Notes: generated from the letters alone by a model not told the origin. Counted from the first letter of the stretch, positions 34,203 through 47,734 are shown. The stretch: 64,000 nt of DNA from Schistocephalus solidus (GCA_017591395.1 WEDG01011418.1:44452-108451); one strand, 5' to 3'. Translations and numbers: made by a program.

Positions 34203-34501
34203 ACAAGTAGTATTACAAGTAGTATGAATCTTATATGGCAAACACGTTATACCGTACTTCCGACATAGGTACTAGCTTAAAGCCCAGACACGTGTTTCGC
34301 CTATGTTTCTGTTGCTGCGTGACACAGCAACGAGGGGTTCAGCTCCTCAGTGGTTCCCCCAGCGTTCTCTATGCGGTTTCTGGTATATGGGTTCATACAG
34401 CAAGAGAAACATCAGCGAAACACGTGTCTGGGCTTTAAGCTAGTACCTATGTCAGAAGTACGGTATAACGTCTTTGCCATATAAGATTTATACTACTTGT
34501 A
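34203..34501. repeat. Foldback element with 97-bp inverted arms
   Basis: The arms 34213-34310 and 34405-34501 are inverted copies. Over the 84-bp core of the arms I count three mismatches. The 94-bp spacer contains a perfect 7-bp hairpin GTTGCTG / CAGCAAC. The arms contain the ACACGTGT block of the hammerhead motif, and both arms carry TACCTATGT/ACATAGGTA. It abuts a family F PLE fragment at 34502, which suggests it is or contains that element's terminal repeat. Confidence 0.8.
34281..34358 (-). ncRNA. Hammerhead ribozyme motif inside the foldback element
   Basis: On the minus strand: CUGAGGA at 34350-34344, stem II starting GC and closing GC with an inner hairpin GUUGCUG / CAGCAAC, GAAA, then the palindromic ACACGUGU stem III and C17 (complement of 34287). 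Stem I is weak, with only three sure pairs (CCA / UGG). The core agrees base for base with that at 29001-29076. Confidence 0.55.
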
Positions 34502-34720
34502 GTACGGTAACACGGGTCTGCAACCGCTTCCTTGTCTCTCCGACGTAGTTAACTTCACAGGAGTCACATTGGATCCCGTAGACGATGTTTGACGTCTCAC
34601 CTCGTGGAAGGGGGGGGGATTTCGGTCTCATAGCTAGATTCCGAATGGTTGAATCCTGTCGATTGGCGATACCGATCCCCAGCGGTCTGATAATCCTATG
34701 ACGGCCCTGTCAGCGCAATC
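34502..34720 (-). mobile_element. Penelope-like element fragment, family F
   Basis: Translating the minus strand gives RIIRPLGIGIANRQDSTIRN, LAMRPKSPP and then NIVYGIQCDSCEVNYVGETR with KRLQTRV. This is the link region and start of a GIY-YIG domain (YGIQ and YVG motifs). The frame changes between the two parts. The rest of the domain is cut off by the foldback element at 34501. Confidence 0.75.
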
Positions 34721-36780
34721 AAGCGAAAATCTGTTTGCTTTAATCAAACACCTCTTAAACCATGTACAAACGGAAGCAAACTCACTAATTCTCGTGAAAC
34801 CCCGTTGAACAATACATTCAAAATTTAGGCTGCTTAGTAACGGCAATACTCTATAATACCCGTAATCTGAAAGAATGTGTGTATGCGAAACTTATAAAAA
34901 GACTATTTTTAAGCGTAATTCTACTTTTTCTACTTTATTAACTCGCTTTTTGCAGGGACAGGCTTTCTGTACATTAAGAACTTTAGATTTTTTATATACA
35001 CCGACTTTTCACGTTTTCAGAATTTGCCGGTTAACTAAATGAATGAGTATTTGTAAACAAAAATGCCACAATATATCTTCTTTTTAAGGACGGTCGCTTC
35101 TTTACTACCGTAAAGCATAGGGGAAGGCAGCGTGGGCTGATTTCGCGTAACAGGTCCTTTCTTTTAAAATCCCTGAGCTTTCATGAGATAGGATATCCAC
35201 TGTACCTCCCTCTCGCCGGATTGCCACGTGGCTTCGTTACATGCTGTGACAGCTGTTGTAGTGAAACTGACACATTGGAGCTGTAAGCGGCAAGGCGATG
35301 CCGAACTCAGTTTCTGCATCGCAAATCTTTATCCTGTGAATATAAGCAAGCAGTTTCGATTGACTGTTTACTTTTTCGGGAGTAGGCCAAACAATAATTG
35401 GCATCACAAACTGACACAACCCAGTTACGATGAGGGAGTCATGATCGCGGTAACAACAGCTTTAATAGCCTGACGTTTCTCACTCGAACGAATCGTCAAA
35501 GGCGAAGCAAACAAAGATAGTGGATTTCGCAGGTGTTACAGTATTTCTGGGATGTTTTTATTTAAAGTTACAATCTCAACACTCATCGCGTACGCAAGAC
35601 TTGTCTTAACGATTTACTCCAACATCTCAGCTACGGAAGTAGGCTAACCTTTAAAGAGAGTATCGTCTTTGAGGCCCATGACGAAAAGAACAGTACTGGA
35701 GATTCTGTTCAAATACCGGTCTTTTAGCGGGTTGCCTTCGGATGTCAGTCCCGGGATCATGGTCGTCACAGCACTCGAGATGGTGACGTGTGTGAGCCTT
35801 CGCGGGGCCGGGGGCAGCAAATTTCTGACCTTGCCAAGGTCACCGCAACCGCGACAACGAAGTCCTCGATGTGCCTCCCCTAGGTCTACCGTGTCGTTTT
35901 ACTTCAAAGACGAGCATCGCATGGACCTAAGTCATGAGGCGTCTGTTTTTACTCCCCCGCCTCGCACATTGTAACTCAGCCGCAAATACATAAAATGAAT
36001 TCGAGTGTAAAACATAATCAGCACAGAAGAGAGGAAACAACCGAAACATAGCGGAGGTGTTTCCCAGGACGCATTGACGGTAACTACGCCTTAGCACGTC
36101 GTGACTATTGCAACTTTTCTTCCCTTCTGAGCATCGAACTTCATCCAGTATATTTTTTTCCCTCTTTCATGCAACAACAACCGTGTTTTTGTCTTGGTAG
36201 TCCCCTTCACTCTAGCCTAAAGCACCCCTTTGTTTGCCATAAATATGTGTAAAAGAGTTCAGAGGCAATAACCTTAACACAAATCTCCCCCTATGAATAC
36301 AACCAACAAAACAAAATACCAGTCCTCCTATCAAAACAGGCATTTATTTAAACAAAATGAACCAACAGTAAAATGCTGTCATCTTTTGGTTTTGCGCTTG
36401 TGTAAGTTGAGATAGGAACCATAATCTGGTTGCGTTGCTTTTGTGCCCTTTTCAAGCAAATAACAGCCTATATTTTTCGTTTAGTCTCGTAGATCGGCTT
36501 AAAGCATACGGGTTTTATCGGGGCTAAAAGCATTGAACGTCTGGTGCCAAGTTTAGGCACAAAGGAACGCAGATATGTTTTCAGAACCAAAACAAAGCTG
36601 GAAAGCAATTATACCCTCGCAGTTGCCTACGCTAACTTTCACAACATTTGGGTAAGGGAGTATCATTCACAGCCAGTGATTCACAGAGTGCATACATTGC
36701 TAGTGGTCTTGCAGTCGCTTGTGGAGACTGTGACCCTCAGCTCCAAGAAAGAAGGTGAATCCTCATAACGCATAGTACAA
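34721..36780. other. No recognised gene or repeat
   Basis: No recognised feature. The 101-codon plus-strand frame at 35669-35974 is Pro/Ser/Arg-rich towards its end and has no known motif; I do not call it a gene. Confidence 0.4.
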
Positions 36781-36789
36781 GTGCATTCA

Positions 36790-37262
36790 CCGAGCAGGAT
36801 ACGACAAATGCTTCTCTCGTTGATCCATAGGGCTCAAGTTAGAACCCTGGCATTCAGTCGGTGAGGCTAAACTCGCCGTCTTTGGTTATTAATTCAGGAC
36901 TCTAACCCTTGAACCGCGGGCCTTTTGTGCTGTCGATTGCAATCGGGTATGTTATCTATGATAGCTGGTGCTTACCAATCGCGTTATGGCAACCACTCAT
37001 CCCGCTGTGCTCTGAGGTTCGACATAGGGCCACATAGGCACGCGCACAACGGCTGATATGCACAAAGAGGCTACCGAAAAGGAGAGGGGAGAGTGGTGGT
37101 GCCATTTCTGGAATATCAGCCATCATCCGTCAGTTTTACGCAAAATTAGTTTTTCAATACCTAAGGCTCAAAATCCCGCTCAAACGCATAAACGCAGGGT
37201 TCGCTAAACCTGTGGTTGCGTATGACCAGCTGACAGTAGCCAATAAGCCAGAACTTGAAATT
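36790..37262. repeat. Cluster of degenerate SINE pieces
   Basis: 36790-36880 resembles the A block (CACCGAGCAGGATACGAC, GGGCTCAAGTTAGAACCCTGG). 37100-37135 is a minus-strand tail (GCCATTTCTGG, ATATCAGCCATCATC), and 37195-37262 a plus-strand tail (GGTTGCGTATGACCAGCTGA, AATAAGCCAGAA). B-box-like AGGGTTCGC lies near 37197. The copies are old and mutually inverted. Confidence 0.5.
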
Positions 37263-38449
37263 CCCGTCTACCAGTCTCAGAGCAGCTCCAGTCTTTGTCG
37301 TTAGTCTCATTCTATATATAGCAGTAGTCACTGTGTGCCTGCTAAAAAGACTCTAGATCGGGCCCTCAAGTACATCTTGACGAGTAGGTGCCGTAACGCG
37401 ATCTTCGATAGCCTCTCAAACGCACACGTTTCAAGCATAACGTTGTCCCACTTACTTAGCATCATGGCTACAGGTTACTCTCATGCTTTTATAAGGTTAC
37501 GCGCCGGTCCTTCAACAGCATTCAGGGAATTATAAATAAATTCATGCATATGAGCACTTCATGACTGCTGGTTCTCACTTTCGCTTGACTCTTACTTCAG
37601 CAATGCGTAATAATCAATAAAGATAGACGCTTTCTGTTATACCGATGTGGTAAAGGAGATCACCGTTTCCATAAGACGCAGCAAACTGTAATGTTTCTCT
37701 AATGAATAGAGTCCAACTAACCCCCCTGCCTACTACACTGATTGGAACATAATGTCCTCGGAATTCTGACAAAGTGGCAGGTTGACGTACGATTGAACAC
37801 AAATGTAGGCACCTTCGGGTTCCCGGAGCAAAAACATCGTTGCTTAAGTCGTTTGTATTTATTTTCAGCAAATGCGAAATAGACGGTTAAACATGGCGAC
37901 GACACGCACACACGCACACACGCACGCACAAACACATGTGCACCCATGTCCCCTCCCTCGTGTACTCGCTTTGTAGAAAGGGACAGCTCCTCAAATGCTG
38001 TTCGCTAGAATGACTAACCTCGGCCTTGGGTACTTTTTATAATGATATATTCTGAGATGACGGCAGGCGTATTTGAGCAGCTTACTCTAGTCTCATTGAG
38101 TAATTTTCCTCACAGAGCTTATAGCGTGAATTTAATTTGGCAAACTAACGCAACATGTATTCCAAAAGGCTTGGTATCAGACAAAACGCAAAAAGATCCT
38201 GCCTTCATGGACAAAATTTGAAAAACGTTATTTTCTAGAAAATATGCAAATTTTTTTTTGTTAATATTTTTTACATATATTGCTGTTTGATATTTGCAGA
38301 TATGCAAACTCATAGAAGCCTGCACACCTTAGTTTAGTAATGATTATTTTCTCAGTGAGCTTTACAGAAACAGCTGTAATACTGTTTATTCAAATGACGA
38401 AATTCGATAGTGCAAGAATTGAATTTTGAAGCATTTTTCCGGGTATGAA
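37263..38449. other. No recognised gene; short CA-rich patch
   Basis: Apart from a CACA/CGCACA-rich patch at about 37905-37940 nothing is recognised. Confidence 0.4.
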
Positions 38450-38562
38450 TTTTACACAGGCGTATACAGCAGGATTTATTGGTACCAAAAAATTTCGTGA
38501 CGGCTTAGCAACTGCAACCTGTCTTTGCATAACACAGAAAACAAATGAAAGTGGACAGCAGT
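38450..38562 (+). repeat. Inverted repeat, left, around a PLE piece
   Basis: The 38480-38560 text (GCAGGATTTATTGGTACCAA and AATTTCGTGACGGCTTA, GTGGACAGC) recurs in reverse complement at 39344-39455. It lies on the 3' side of the minus-strand PLE piece between them. Confidence 0.8.
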
Positions 38563-38744
38563 TTGAATGTACAGAAAATCAGTACATAACAGCAAGGGTC
38601 AGAGGAAATCGTAACGAATAATCCGGTCAAAGGCGTAAGCTAAAAACTTAAGAGGAAAGAAAATGTGGGGGAGAATCTAAGACAATACAACCATGAATCA
38701 TCTAGGGTGGAATTACCAGGTTAATTGTAGATTGACCATGTGGT

Positions 38745-39330
38745 CTAGTAGCTTGCAACGGTTGGGTTTCTCCCTACCTGTATACCCCGCTTCCAAGTAG
38801 CGCGAAGTCCGAGTTGTTCGGGCAGAACAAGTACTCTGAAAACTGTTTTGAGGTCTAAATAGTGACCACTGTCTAATAGATGTGTAGTAATCGAAGAACG
38901 TGGTACTTTATTTTCTTGTTTAAACCACCAATTAGGCAAATGTTCGGCGGCCCTGGTTGCCAATTGCCTTTGAGTTCGCCCAATGTACTTGCATCCAAAA
39001 ATGCACGTGAATTCATGAACACAATTTGAGGTGGCGTGCAACAGCAAGGCATCCTTTGGATGGTTGATTGGCAGGCTTCTAGTAGGATTTAGAAAGATGA
39101 GCTCAGCTGCATTGTATGTTCTTTCTATGGTGCAGCGTAATCGTCGCTTGATTGGACTAGTAATATTGTCACTCTTAAAGGGTAAATATATAACGGACAT
39201 TTTCGGAACTGAATGTTCCGTCACTTTTGGCCGTAAGGCGTTACTGTATTTTTGAATGAAGCGTGCAAGATATCCACAGTTAAGTAAGGCTGATTTGATG
39301 TAGGCAATTTCTGTATGTAGAGTTACACTA
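38745..39330 (-). mobile_element. Penelope-like element, family C, GIY-YIG part
   Basis: The minus-strand frame runs from about 39330, upstream of its first ATG, to 38745. It encodes YIKSALLNCGYLARFIQKYS (end of RT), KMSVIYLPFKSD, IERTYNAAELIFLN and a nuclease domain with HEFTCIFGCKYIGRTQRQLA and TRAAEHLPNWW, then HLLDSGHYLD. The domain retains Tyr-Ile-Gly. The frame is intact over about 195 codons, the best preserved PLE piece in the window, but the RT core is absent. Confidence 0.85.
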
Positions 39331-39343
39331 GATCAAATATTTT

Positions 39344-39470
39344 TCGCTGTCCACTTTCATTCGTTATCTGTGTTATACAAAGACGGGTTGCAGTCGATAA
39401 GCCGTCACGAAATTTTTTGGTACCAATAAATCCTGCTGTATATGCCTGTTATAAATTCAAGAATTGAATC
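39344..39470 (-). repeat. Inverted repeat, right, around a PLE piece
   Basis: Reverse complement of 38450-38562, with scattered mismatches. Together the two repeats bracket the family C PLE fragment, whose upstream part is truncated at the right repeat. Confidence 0.8.
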
Positions 39471-42400
39471 GCAAGTACCTCTCGTCATAACTTGTTTTTC
39501 TACCTCATTCACGCAATATTTTCTTTCTGAGAGAAAATAGAACATTTTTGGTAATAGTTCACGAACGTCACCATTCGCACTTGCATTTTGCTTTGAGTTT
39601 CGAATCTCAACGTCCCCATCCTTATCATCTTATTCGATTCCTAGTTGAGAACTCATTTATATATAAGTACTCTGTGTTAAATGTGAAGTTTACGAACAAT
39701 TATATCACAGTATCCAAATAATGTGCACTGAACGAATAGCGTGCTGGTAGTTGTTTATATATTCAAACTTCCAATTTCGTGTGTGGATAAGTATACAGGC
39801 CTGTGGAATCGAAACATTCTTTTCAATACCTAGCCTGTACTCTCCGTTAGCTGGTCAGTAGCATGCTGGAAAATATCACAAAGTGGCACGCGGCCAGTCA
39901 GTTGTAAGTCGCCTTCGGTTCTTATTGGACTTAAACGTTTTATAATCGATGAATGATTCTTCGAATCTCTTTCCTCGTATATTGTTGTTATTAAACTTGA
40001 TACTGTGATTGCTAGAAATCCAAAGTAAGCAGGATTGATTATGCGAATTCCATTAAAACATAGTACTTCTTCTTTTAACAAGATTAAATATTCAATTACA
40101 ACCTTTTCTAATAACTGAAATAAGGCAAATGGGATCACTTATAGTGCATAAATTAATGATTGATTGCACAGTGAATAGGCTGATCACACTGCATTTGTTT
40201 TCACGCTACCTTCCGCCTTCAGCCTGCTGAGGGCTGAGCAAGCTTTCTCGGGTGACGAGAACCAGTTCTTTTAATCGCCGTCTTGCTCTAGCATGTCGCA
40301 ACATATATGAAGGCACAATTTCGAATTCCATGCGAAGGTATGAGCAATAAAGGATATCATTTAAGCACTGAAACCAGTTATTCTCTTGTCTGAACCTTGA
40401 AACGTCTTCGTAGACAATAGTTGCAGCAGCAGTACTAGGAAGTATCAACCAGCCAAGGAAATGTCGGATGGGTCTAATGGCGACTAAGGCTTTTGCTTCA
40501 ATGAATTCCCGGCTTAAATTGCTTCCGGTTTAGGCTATTATCTTGTTTGCTGTGGTGTTTAACTCGTGACTTACTCCGAAGGTTTGGTCAGGCACATGTT
40601 ATAATTAGACATTACGTCGTAGAGCTAGTTTATGTTCGTGTATGCGCGAACCGAACATGCGTTCACTCTGTTCTGTGTAATTCAAAGGACAGATTAAGCG
40701 CGTGATACGTTGATGACACGTGTGGTATCATTAGAAAGAACCTGCAGCAGAAGTTCAATAATCTGCTCAACTCAATCTTCAAGAGGGCGGAAAAAAGGGG
40801 TAGCAGCTGCCCTTCCTTGGGGTTTCGTCCGGTGATGTCCCAACGGTGAAATAAGGACAAGAGCTTCCAGAAGGGAAACGAACAGCACGCAGCTGCTCAG
40901 CTTTAAAAACAACCATCTGGTGGCAAACAAAGGAGTCTATAGGGGAGCACGTATCACAAGTGAGTCAAACGAATTATTCGCAACTGGCAAAATCCTCTAC
41001 TAGACTGATTAGATCCTAGGGCGTATTTAGTCTGTTTATCGAGTCCCTGATCTAAACAGTCTTTGTAATTACATAGGTTGGACTGAACGCATGCTGAGAT
41101 CGCGCATGCATGAATGCAAGCTAACCGTGCGATGGGGTGAATAATTATCACATATGAACGCTCAAACCTTGCAAATGTGTCACGAGTGCAACATCGAGGC
41201 CACCAAAATAATCACTCACGTTGCAAGCGAGATAAGCTGAGCATTGATTGAAGTGTCTAAGCTTCGGATGGCAACTCAGTCAATCGATGCATCAATCTAA
41301 TTCTGACATACGAAGTCCTACACAATCGCCACAATACCTATGGTACTGGTCATTAACTGGCTAATGCTCCTTTTAAATGCTTCTTGTCTCTGACAATGTT
41401 TTCCTGCACGCGTTCGGAACTCAGAAAACATACTAATGTTTCCAGGGATCGGTCTCTTTTATTCTCCTTCTTTAAACATGCCAATGCATGCTGCATCCTA
41501 TTTATTACTGCCGGTGCTGCAACGTAAGTAAAAGTACCTTAAATCCTGTACAGTTCAGTTTTTTTCAATTTTGGTAAAACATTTGTCTTATTCTGTCCCT
41601 TATACCCAGATTAAACATCCCTGACATGCTATTGTTTGTCCCAACTGGCTATCAGGTGGATTTTCATGAGCGGAAAGAGGCCAGAGTCAGGAAAGATACA
41701 TCAGTAGTGAAGCCCAACTGATAGTGGTGTTTACCCATTTCTTCTGATTTCAGGGGGTATTTAGCCGTTTCATTTTGTCCTCGTAGGTTTTCTCTCCATA
41801 ACTGCAGTCAATCAGCTATCCAGCAGCAATTATGGTGAACTAACAAAAGTGACGGAGATGGCTACAGTGGCGGGAGATCTGCTGTGTTTGTCATTAACAA
41901 AACTATCTACTGTTGAGCGGAGTACTATCTTCAGTCGGCTACGATCGCCTGAGACAGGGAGCAAATAGAATAAGTAAGAATCAACGTGCGAGTAGGCAAT
42001 CACAGTTTACGGATTAACGTATCTGAAAATGGCAGTACGATTTTAAAGTCAAAATCATGTTTTACAGCATGTATTCAAGCCGGTTTAATGAAAAAGAAGA
42101 GATTTTTCGGCACGTTATAAGTATGCTAAAGGCTATTACAAAACATTCAATTGCATATGGTTCAAAGGAATCTGTTGCCGATCAATCCTATTGCGTTTGC
42201 ACCCTCACTGTTCGTCATTTGAAGGCTCACACCAGCCAAAACACCCCAGCAGCAGCATCAAATTCATTCATCGTTAATGTGAGTGGTCTTGTACCATAAC
42301 CTACTTATATTCTCCCGCAAACTCCAGAATGGTAAGTCTTGCTGATCAGATAAGGATGTTGGCCTGGAGACACTCGAAAGACCCCTTGAAGCGGACGCCA

Positions 42401-43008
42401 AGTTCGCACAAACTCAGACTCCCAGAACTTGAACACACGAGTCTTTGACTTAGTTCCTATTTGACTACATAAATATAGTTTTTAACATCCGATTCGGTCT
42501 TAACGGTCAGCACACGCTTTGAGCTGTCTGAAACAGAATTTCGAGTTCCCGTTCAGGATAAAGCCCTCATTTGAGTGTCTTTCATCTGCTTCTCCTGACC
42601 GGAACTCAGCCCGATGTCTGCGAACACTAGCAGGCTGTTTCCCTGATAAAGGCGAATTATTTTTTTAAATAAAAGAGTCGCTGTTTTTCTGCTGCAAACT
42701 ATAACCAAAATTGCTTTACTCCTGCTCAAAATGCATTTCGCATTTAACAATTTTGTCAACTGCGTGAGATTTTTCCGCTTAAATATTTTCACCCTAAATC
42801 TTACGTCAAAGTCTGGATGGCAGCGGCAGTATTCACACTGTAACCGAGTGTAGCATCCATGATGTTACTGTGTGTTTGAAAGCTGGTGATAAGCATGCAT
42901 GCGCATGTCAGAACCTTTATAGGATTCTTTCGGCTGCTCCGACTCAACTGAATTTCAGCGCAGAGGAACCGTGTCGGTTTGAGTTGAGGATAGGAGGTGA
43001 GAGACACT
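39471..43008. other. No recognised gene or repeat
   Basis: 3.5 kb of AT-rich sequence. Open frames up to 102 codons (39830-40138, minus) show no recognised motif. No tandem structure or transposon similarity was seen. Confidence 0.45.
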
Positions 43009-43101
43009 CGCTGATGAGCGTTCATCAAAAGTCAACGGAACTCACTCGTCTCGTACTGCCTGGGGGCTCACGCTCGACAACCGCCAGCAGAAGCACGGTG
43101 G
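43009..43101 (-). repeat. SINE A block at the edge of the TAG array
   Basis: GGAACTCACTCGTCTCGTACTG, CCTGGGGGCTCACGCTCGAC and GCCAGCAGAAGCACGG (given here as separate blocks of the segment) match A-block copies at 44394-44450 and 47430-47510. The TAG microsatellite begins directly after it. Confidence 0.65.
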
Positions 43102-44171
<1,070 letters not shown>

Positions 44172-44181
44172 GGGCAGATGA

Positions 44182-44345
44182 ACATTACCAACAAAGACAA
44201 CGGAGACTGGAATGTCATTTCTGGCTCATAAGCCGTCATCAGCCAATCATACCCAACCCCAGGTGGCGCCCCACCCAAGGCTCGAACCCGCGACATGATA
44301 ACCAGAAGCCCAAACCTGTAACCATTGAGCCTCGGGCTCATTGCC
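44182..44345 (-). repeat. tRNA-derived SINE (tail and tRNA-like head)
   Basis: Minus-strand tail at 44186-44262 and tRNA-like head at about 44265-44340, with B box in GGCTCGAACCCGCG (plus-strand text) and A-box region CCATTGAGCCTCGGGCTC. The core block CUGAUGA (44242-44236), GAAA, and stem I GAUUGG / CCAGUC are kept; stem III has lost one base (AUGACAU). Confidence 0.75.
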
Positions 44346-44393
44346 TTGTCAGTTTCGATCGGGAATATGGATAACAATAGATGGGAAGTCAAC

Positions 44394-44966
44394 GATCGCT
44401 AACGGAACTCACTCGTCCCGTCACACTCGAGCCCAGCCAGCAGACGGTTAGAAGGACTGACTAGGGTAGAAATTTAGACGCCTGGTAGTATTCAACTCAC
44501 GTTTCTACGCAAACGTCCTTAGTAAATGCCCGTGGATGGAGGTGGCCTCTGCCCAACCATGGTAGATGTTTCTTCGATCGCTAACGGAACTCACTCGTCC
44601 CGTCCTGCCTTGGGGTCACACTCGAGCCCCGCCAGCAGACGGTTAGAAGGACTGACTAGGGTAGAAATTTAGACGCCTGGTAGTATTCAACTCACGTTTC
44701 TACGCAAACGTCCTTAGTAAATGCCCGTGGATGGAGGTGGCCTCTGCCCAACCATGGTAGATGTTTCTTCGATCGCTAACGGAACTCACTCGTCCCGTCC
44801 TGCCTTGGGGTCACACTCGAGCCCCGCCAGCAGACGGTTAGAAGGACTTACTAGGGTAGAAATTTAGACGCCTGGTAGTATTCAACTCACGTTTCTACGC
44901 AAACTTCCTTAGCAAATGCCCGTGGATGGAGGTGGCCTCTGCCCAACGGTGGTTGATGTTTCTTCG
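44394..44966. repeat. Tandem repeat, three copies of about 195 bp
   Basis: Units begin with GATCGCTAACGGAACTCACT at 44394, 44576 and 44771. The first unit lacks about 13 bp around CTGCCTTGGGGT. The second and third units are nearly identical, which indicates recent duplication. The first 60 bp of each unit is the SINE A block, so the array arose by amplification of a SINE end plus its flank. Confidence 0.92.
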
Positions 44967-45164
44967 GGGCAAATAACGAAGAATAGAACCACATTTTCTG
45001 TATAGTTAGATTGGTTAGCTTATACGAGATATCATTCACGTTCATGGGCGAAAAACGGAGATCATTACCTGTAACTGAGGTGGAAAGGAAGAGGGAGTGC
45101 CGTACTTTTGGAATCAATCCCCACTGTAGCCAATTTGATGCATTTAAATCTCTCCTGATTCCTT

Positions 45165-45320
45165 AGGAGTCATGCATGGGGGCCGCCAGATGACAAGATA
45201 ACCCGGTCTGCATGATGCGTAGGCTGGAATAGCGCCTTCTTAACGTGGCCTTAATGACATTCACACGCATACCAGATCCGTGTCGATCCCATTAAAGTTT
45301 GGTCCGATCTGTGGGACCTA
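45165..45320 (-). repeat. Dispersed repeat X fragment
   Basis: R-orientation blocks: CAAGATAACCCGGTCTGCAT, CTTCTTAACGTGGCCTTAAT and CATACCAGATCCGTGTC correspond to the middle of the X copy at 11895-12660. Confidence 0.6.
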
Positions 45321-45650
45321 GGCAAGCAGTTCGGTCTAACACATGGGATTTCAATTATTCGGTTTAAATTTTTAAAAAAATAACCGCAAAATCACGAGGA
45401 ATCCCAGATTTCCTCCAGTTTATTGTCTTAAATCCTACACTGTACACATAACCGCAGAAGATTTTTATTAGTTTGTTTAAGCTAAGCCAAAAGTGGGTTG
45501 AAGTCAGCGTCAGTAAACCTGTTACGTCTGCCTGAACTCTTGGCTACTGTCGCACATGCGTGTGACACAATTAGACGGAGGCTTTTACGGAACGTCGAAC
45601 ATTGCACCCAAATACATTAGCAGTTTGCTGGTGTGAAGAAAATAGAAAGA

Positions 45651-45656
45651 CAGAGA

Positions 45657-45720
<64 letters not shown>

Positions 45721-45752
45721 CAGAGACAGAGAGAGAGACACAGAGAGAGAGA
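45651..45752. repeat. GA dinucleotide microsatellite
   Basis: About 100 bp of GA with single CA interruptions. Glu/Arg-rich frames through it are artefacts. Confidence 0.95.
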
Positions 45753-47415
45753 AAGTAAGGTCGATCTTCTCGTACGTTGAGATATACAATTGTTTAATTT
45801 TCAACAACAAGAGGTAAGTGGAGGTACACATCAGCAGGTGAGAATCAGAAAGCGGAGTCAGTCATCGTTGTTTTACTTCTACTTAAAGCTTATTTAATAG
45901 AAAAATACCCTTATGGGTATGGTGGTAGGTCTCGCCAACATACTGAAAGATGATACTTAATTTATAAAAATATTATGTGTGATACAGTGGAGGCGAAGTG
46001 ATGCAGCCTAACCTCTAGAGGAACGTTTCACACCGTTTTAAACCAATTTTGTGCCACTTTCGTCTGAGCTATGTTACAAACAAAGAAAGAAGGACGCGAC
46101 CGATATAAACATATGCAATTGCCATGCCATTTACCCATCCTCAATCTGATTTTTTTCGGTGTAAGTTTTCAACTCATTTGTCTGTATCCTGAGAATCTGC
46201 TGATACGGCATCAGTATCCTTTCATGGCTATCTACACAGGAATGAGAATGCTCCACCCACTTAACGAAGGTTACACTGCGGTTGATTTCTGGAAGGGCAA
46301 AAATCTCCGGGACTTTACCCTAAAGCTGACCTTAACATGGAACTAAACTGTAACCCTTATCTTACTCCGAGCCCTACCCTCAAATTTATCCCTAAATTTT
46401 AACGTCAAATAATGACCAGAAAGATCGGTGTTTGGTTTGAGCTGTTAAATAGGGCTTTGGGTAGCATCAAATGTACCAAAATGTCGCTGCCTTTCGAAAC
46501 TCTCTTTTCAGTAGTAGCCTGTACATGTAAAATTTCTTGATGGCCAATCGCCCCTGAGAATGTGTTCACTTGGCAGGCGAACACTTACAAATCTAAACCT
46601 ATTTTTAGAGCCCCCACAAGGTCGTGTTGAATCTCAGCGCTCACCTCGAGCTACGCAGCCCAAGACGTGCATCTCGGAGGTCCTAACTGGAGGGTGGGGA
46701 ATGTGCGTTTGGGCCTCACATCCAGGTTGATGCACATTTTCACAGGCTCACGAGCTGGGATGCTTTTCTTGGGGCGCAGAAATGTTGCTCTTATCGCGTC
46801 TCCATGCCTTTATGTGCGCGTGCGGATCTCAGCAAAAACAAACTGGCGCCAAAAGACCCTGCAACACGTGCTGCAGCGTTAGACTTTAGGCCTAATAAAA
46901 GTGTAAAAAGCTTGCTTGTGCGCAAACACGCACACGCGAGTTGCCTCAAACTCTGTCGAAGCATCAGAACCATTTTTAATCCCGCCTGTAAATCTTTAAC
47001 TGCGTTGGTGTCGTGCGAACTCGGAACTGTCTTCATCTACCAACTCGCCTTTTACCTATGCCCATCCCACACACCAATACCGATACGCAGATGGATAAAA
47101 TGTATATTGTGATTAAAATGTCTTTTTTTAAGTATAAGGGCTTGAGGAAAATTGTTTCTTGTATGCAATGGTAACTTGATAAAAGACGTGGTTGGTAAAC
47201 CTTTGGGCCTGGGTAGCACAATAATAATATGGTTCTGTAGCATCAGCCTCCATATTAGCCGAAGAGTCTGGGTTAAGGAAGTAAAATCTGTGTAACTCTC
47301 GTTTAATCAAAATTATAGATGCTGATTAGGTTTGTTCAAATGGTGTTCTGTTTTACAGGGGTCTTTACTTCTTGTCAATATGCCAAGCGCGGGCATTGCA
47401 GCTTAGAATAAATAT
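45753..47415. other. No recognised gene; short telomere-like patch
   Basis: A 91-codon frame at 46071-46346 starts at a GTG/ATG-poor context and has no motif I know. At about 46315-46405 several CCTTAA/CCCTA-like words resemble the degenerate telomeric tract at 17362-18243. Nothing else is recognised. Confidence 0.4.
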
Positions 47416-47417
47416 AT

Positions 47418-47700
47418 AATGGTATATGGGCGCTCACCGATCGGTTATGAAACTCACTCGTCGAGTTCTGCCTTGGGACTGACTCTTGAACCCCGCAAGC
47501 GGCCGCACGGCATCTAGTGGTATAGGCAGAATGAAATTACCGACAAATACGAGAGACTGGAATGACCATTTCTGGCATATTAACCTTCACCAGCCAGTCA
47601 TATCCATCTCAACGTACTGCGGAACCTTAGACTAAAACCCGCACCCTCTAAGGTAGAATTTAAACGTTCTCGCCCACGGCGCCACTTACCCGGTGTTTCG
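47418..47700 (-). repeat. tRNA-derived SINE, diverged
   Basis: An A block (47430-47512) precedes a minus-strand tail (47532-47612) and a decayed tRNA-like head (about 47615-47695). The core block reads CUGGUGA, so the hammerhead-like core is mutated. Confidence 0.6.
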
Positions 47701-47734
47701 TTTTGTTTGCTTATATCACTGACCACTTTGTGGA

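Noticed and set aside
35669..35974. 101-codon ORF
   Set aside because: No domain, no splice or poly(A) context; length is compatible with chance in 64 kb.
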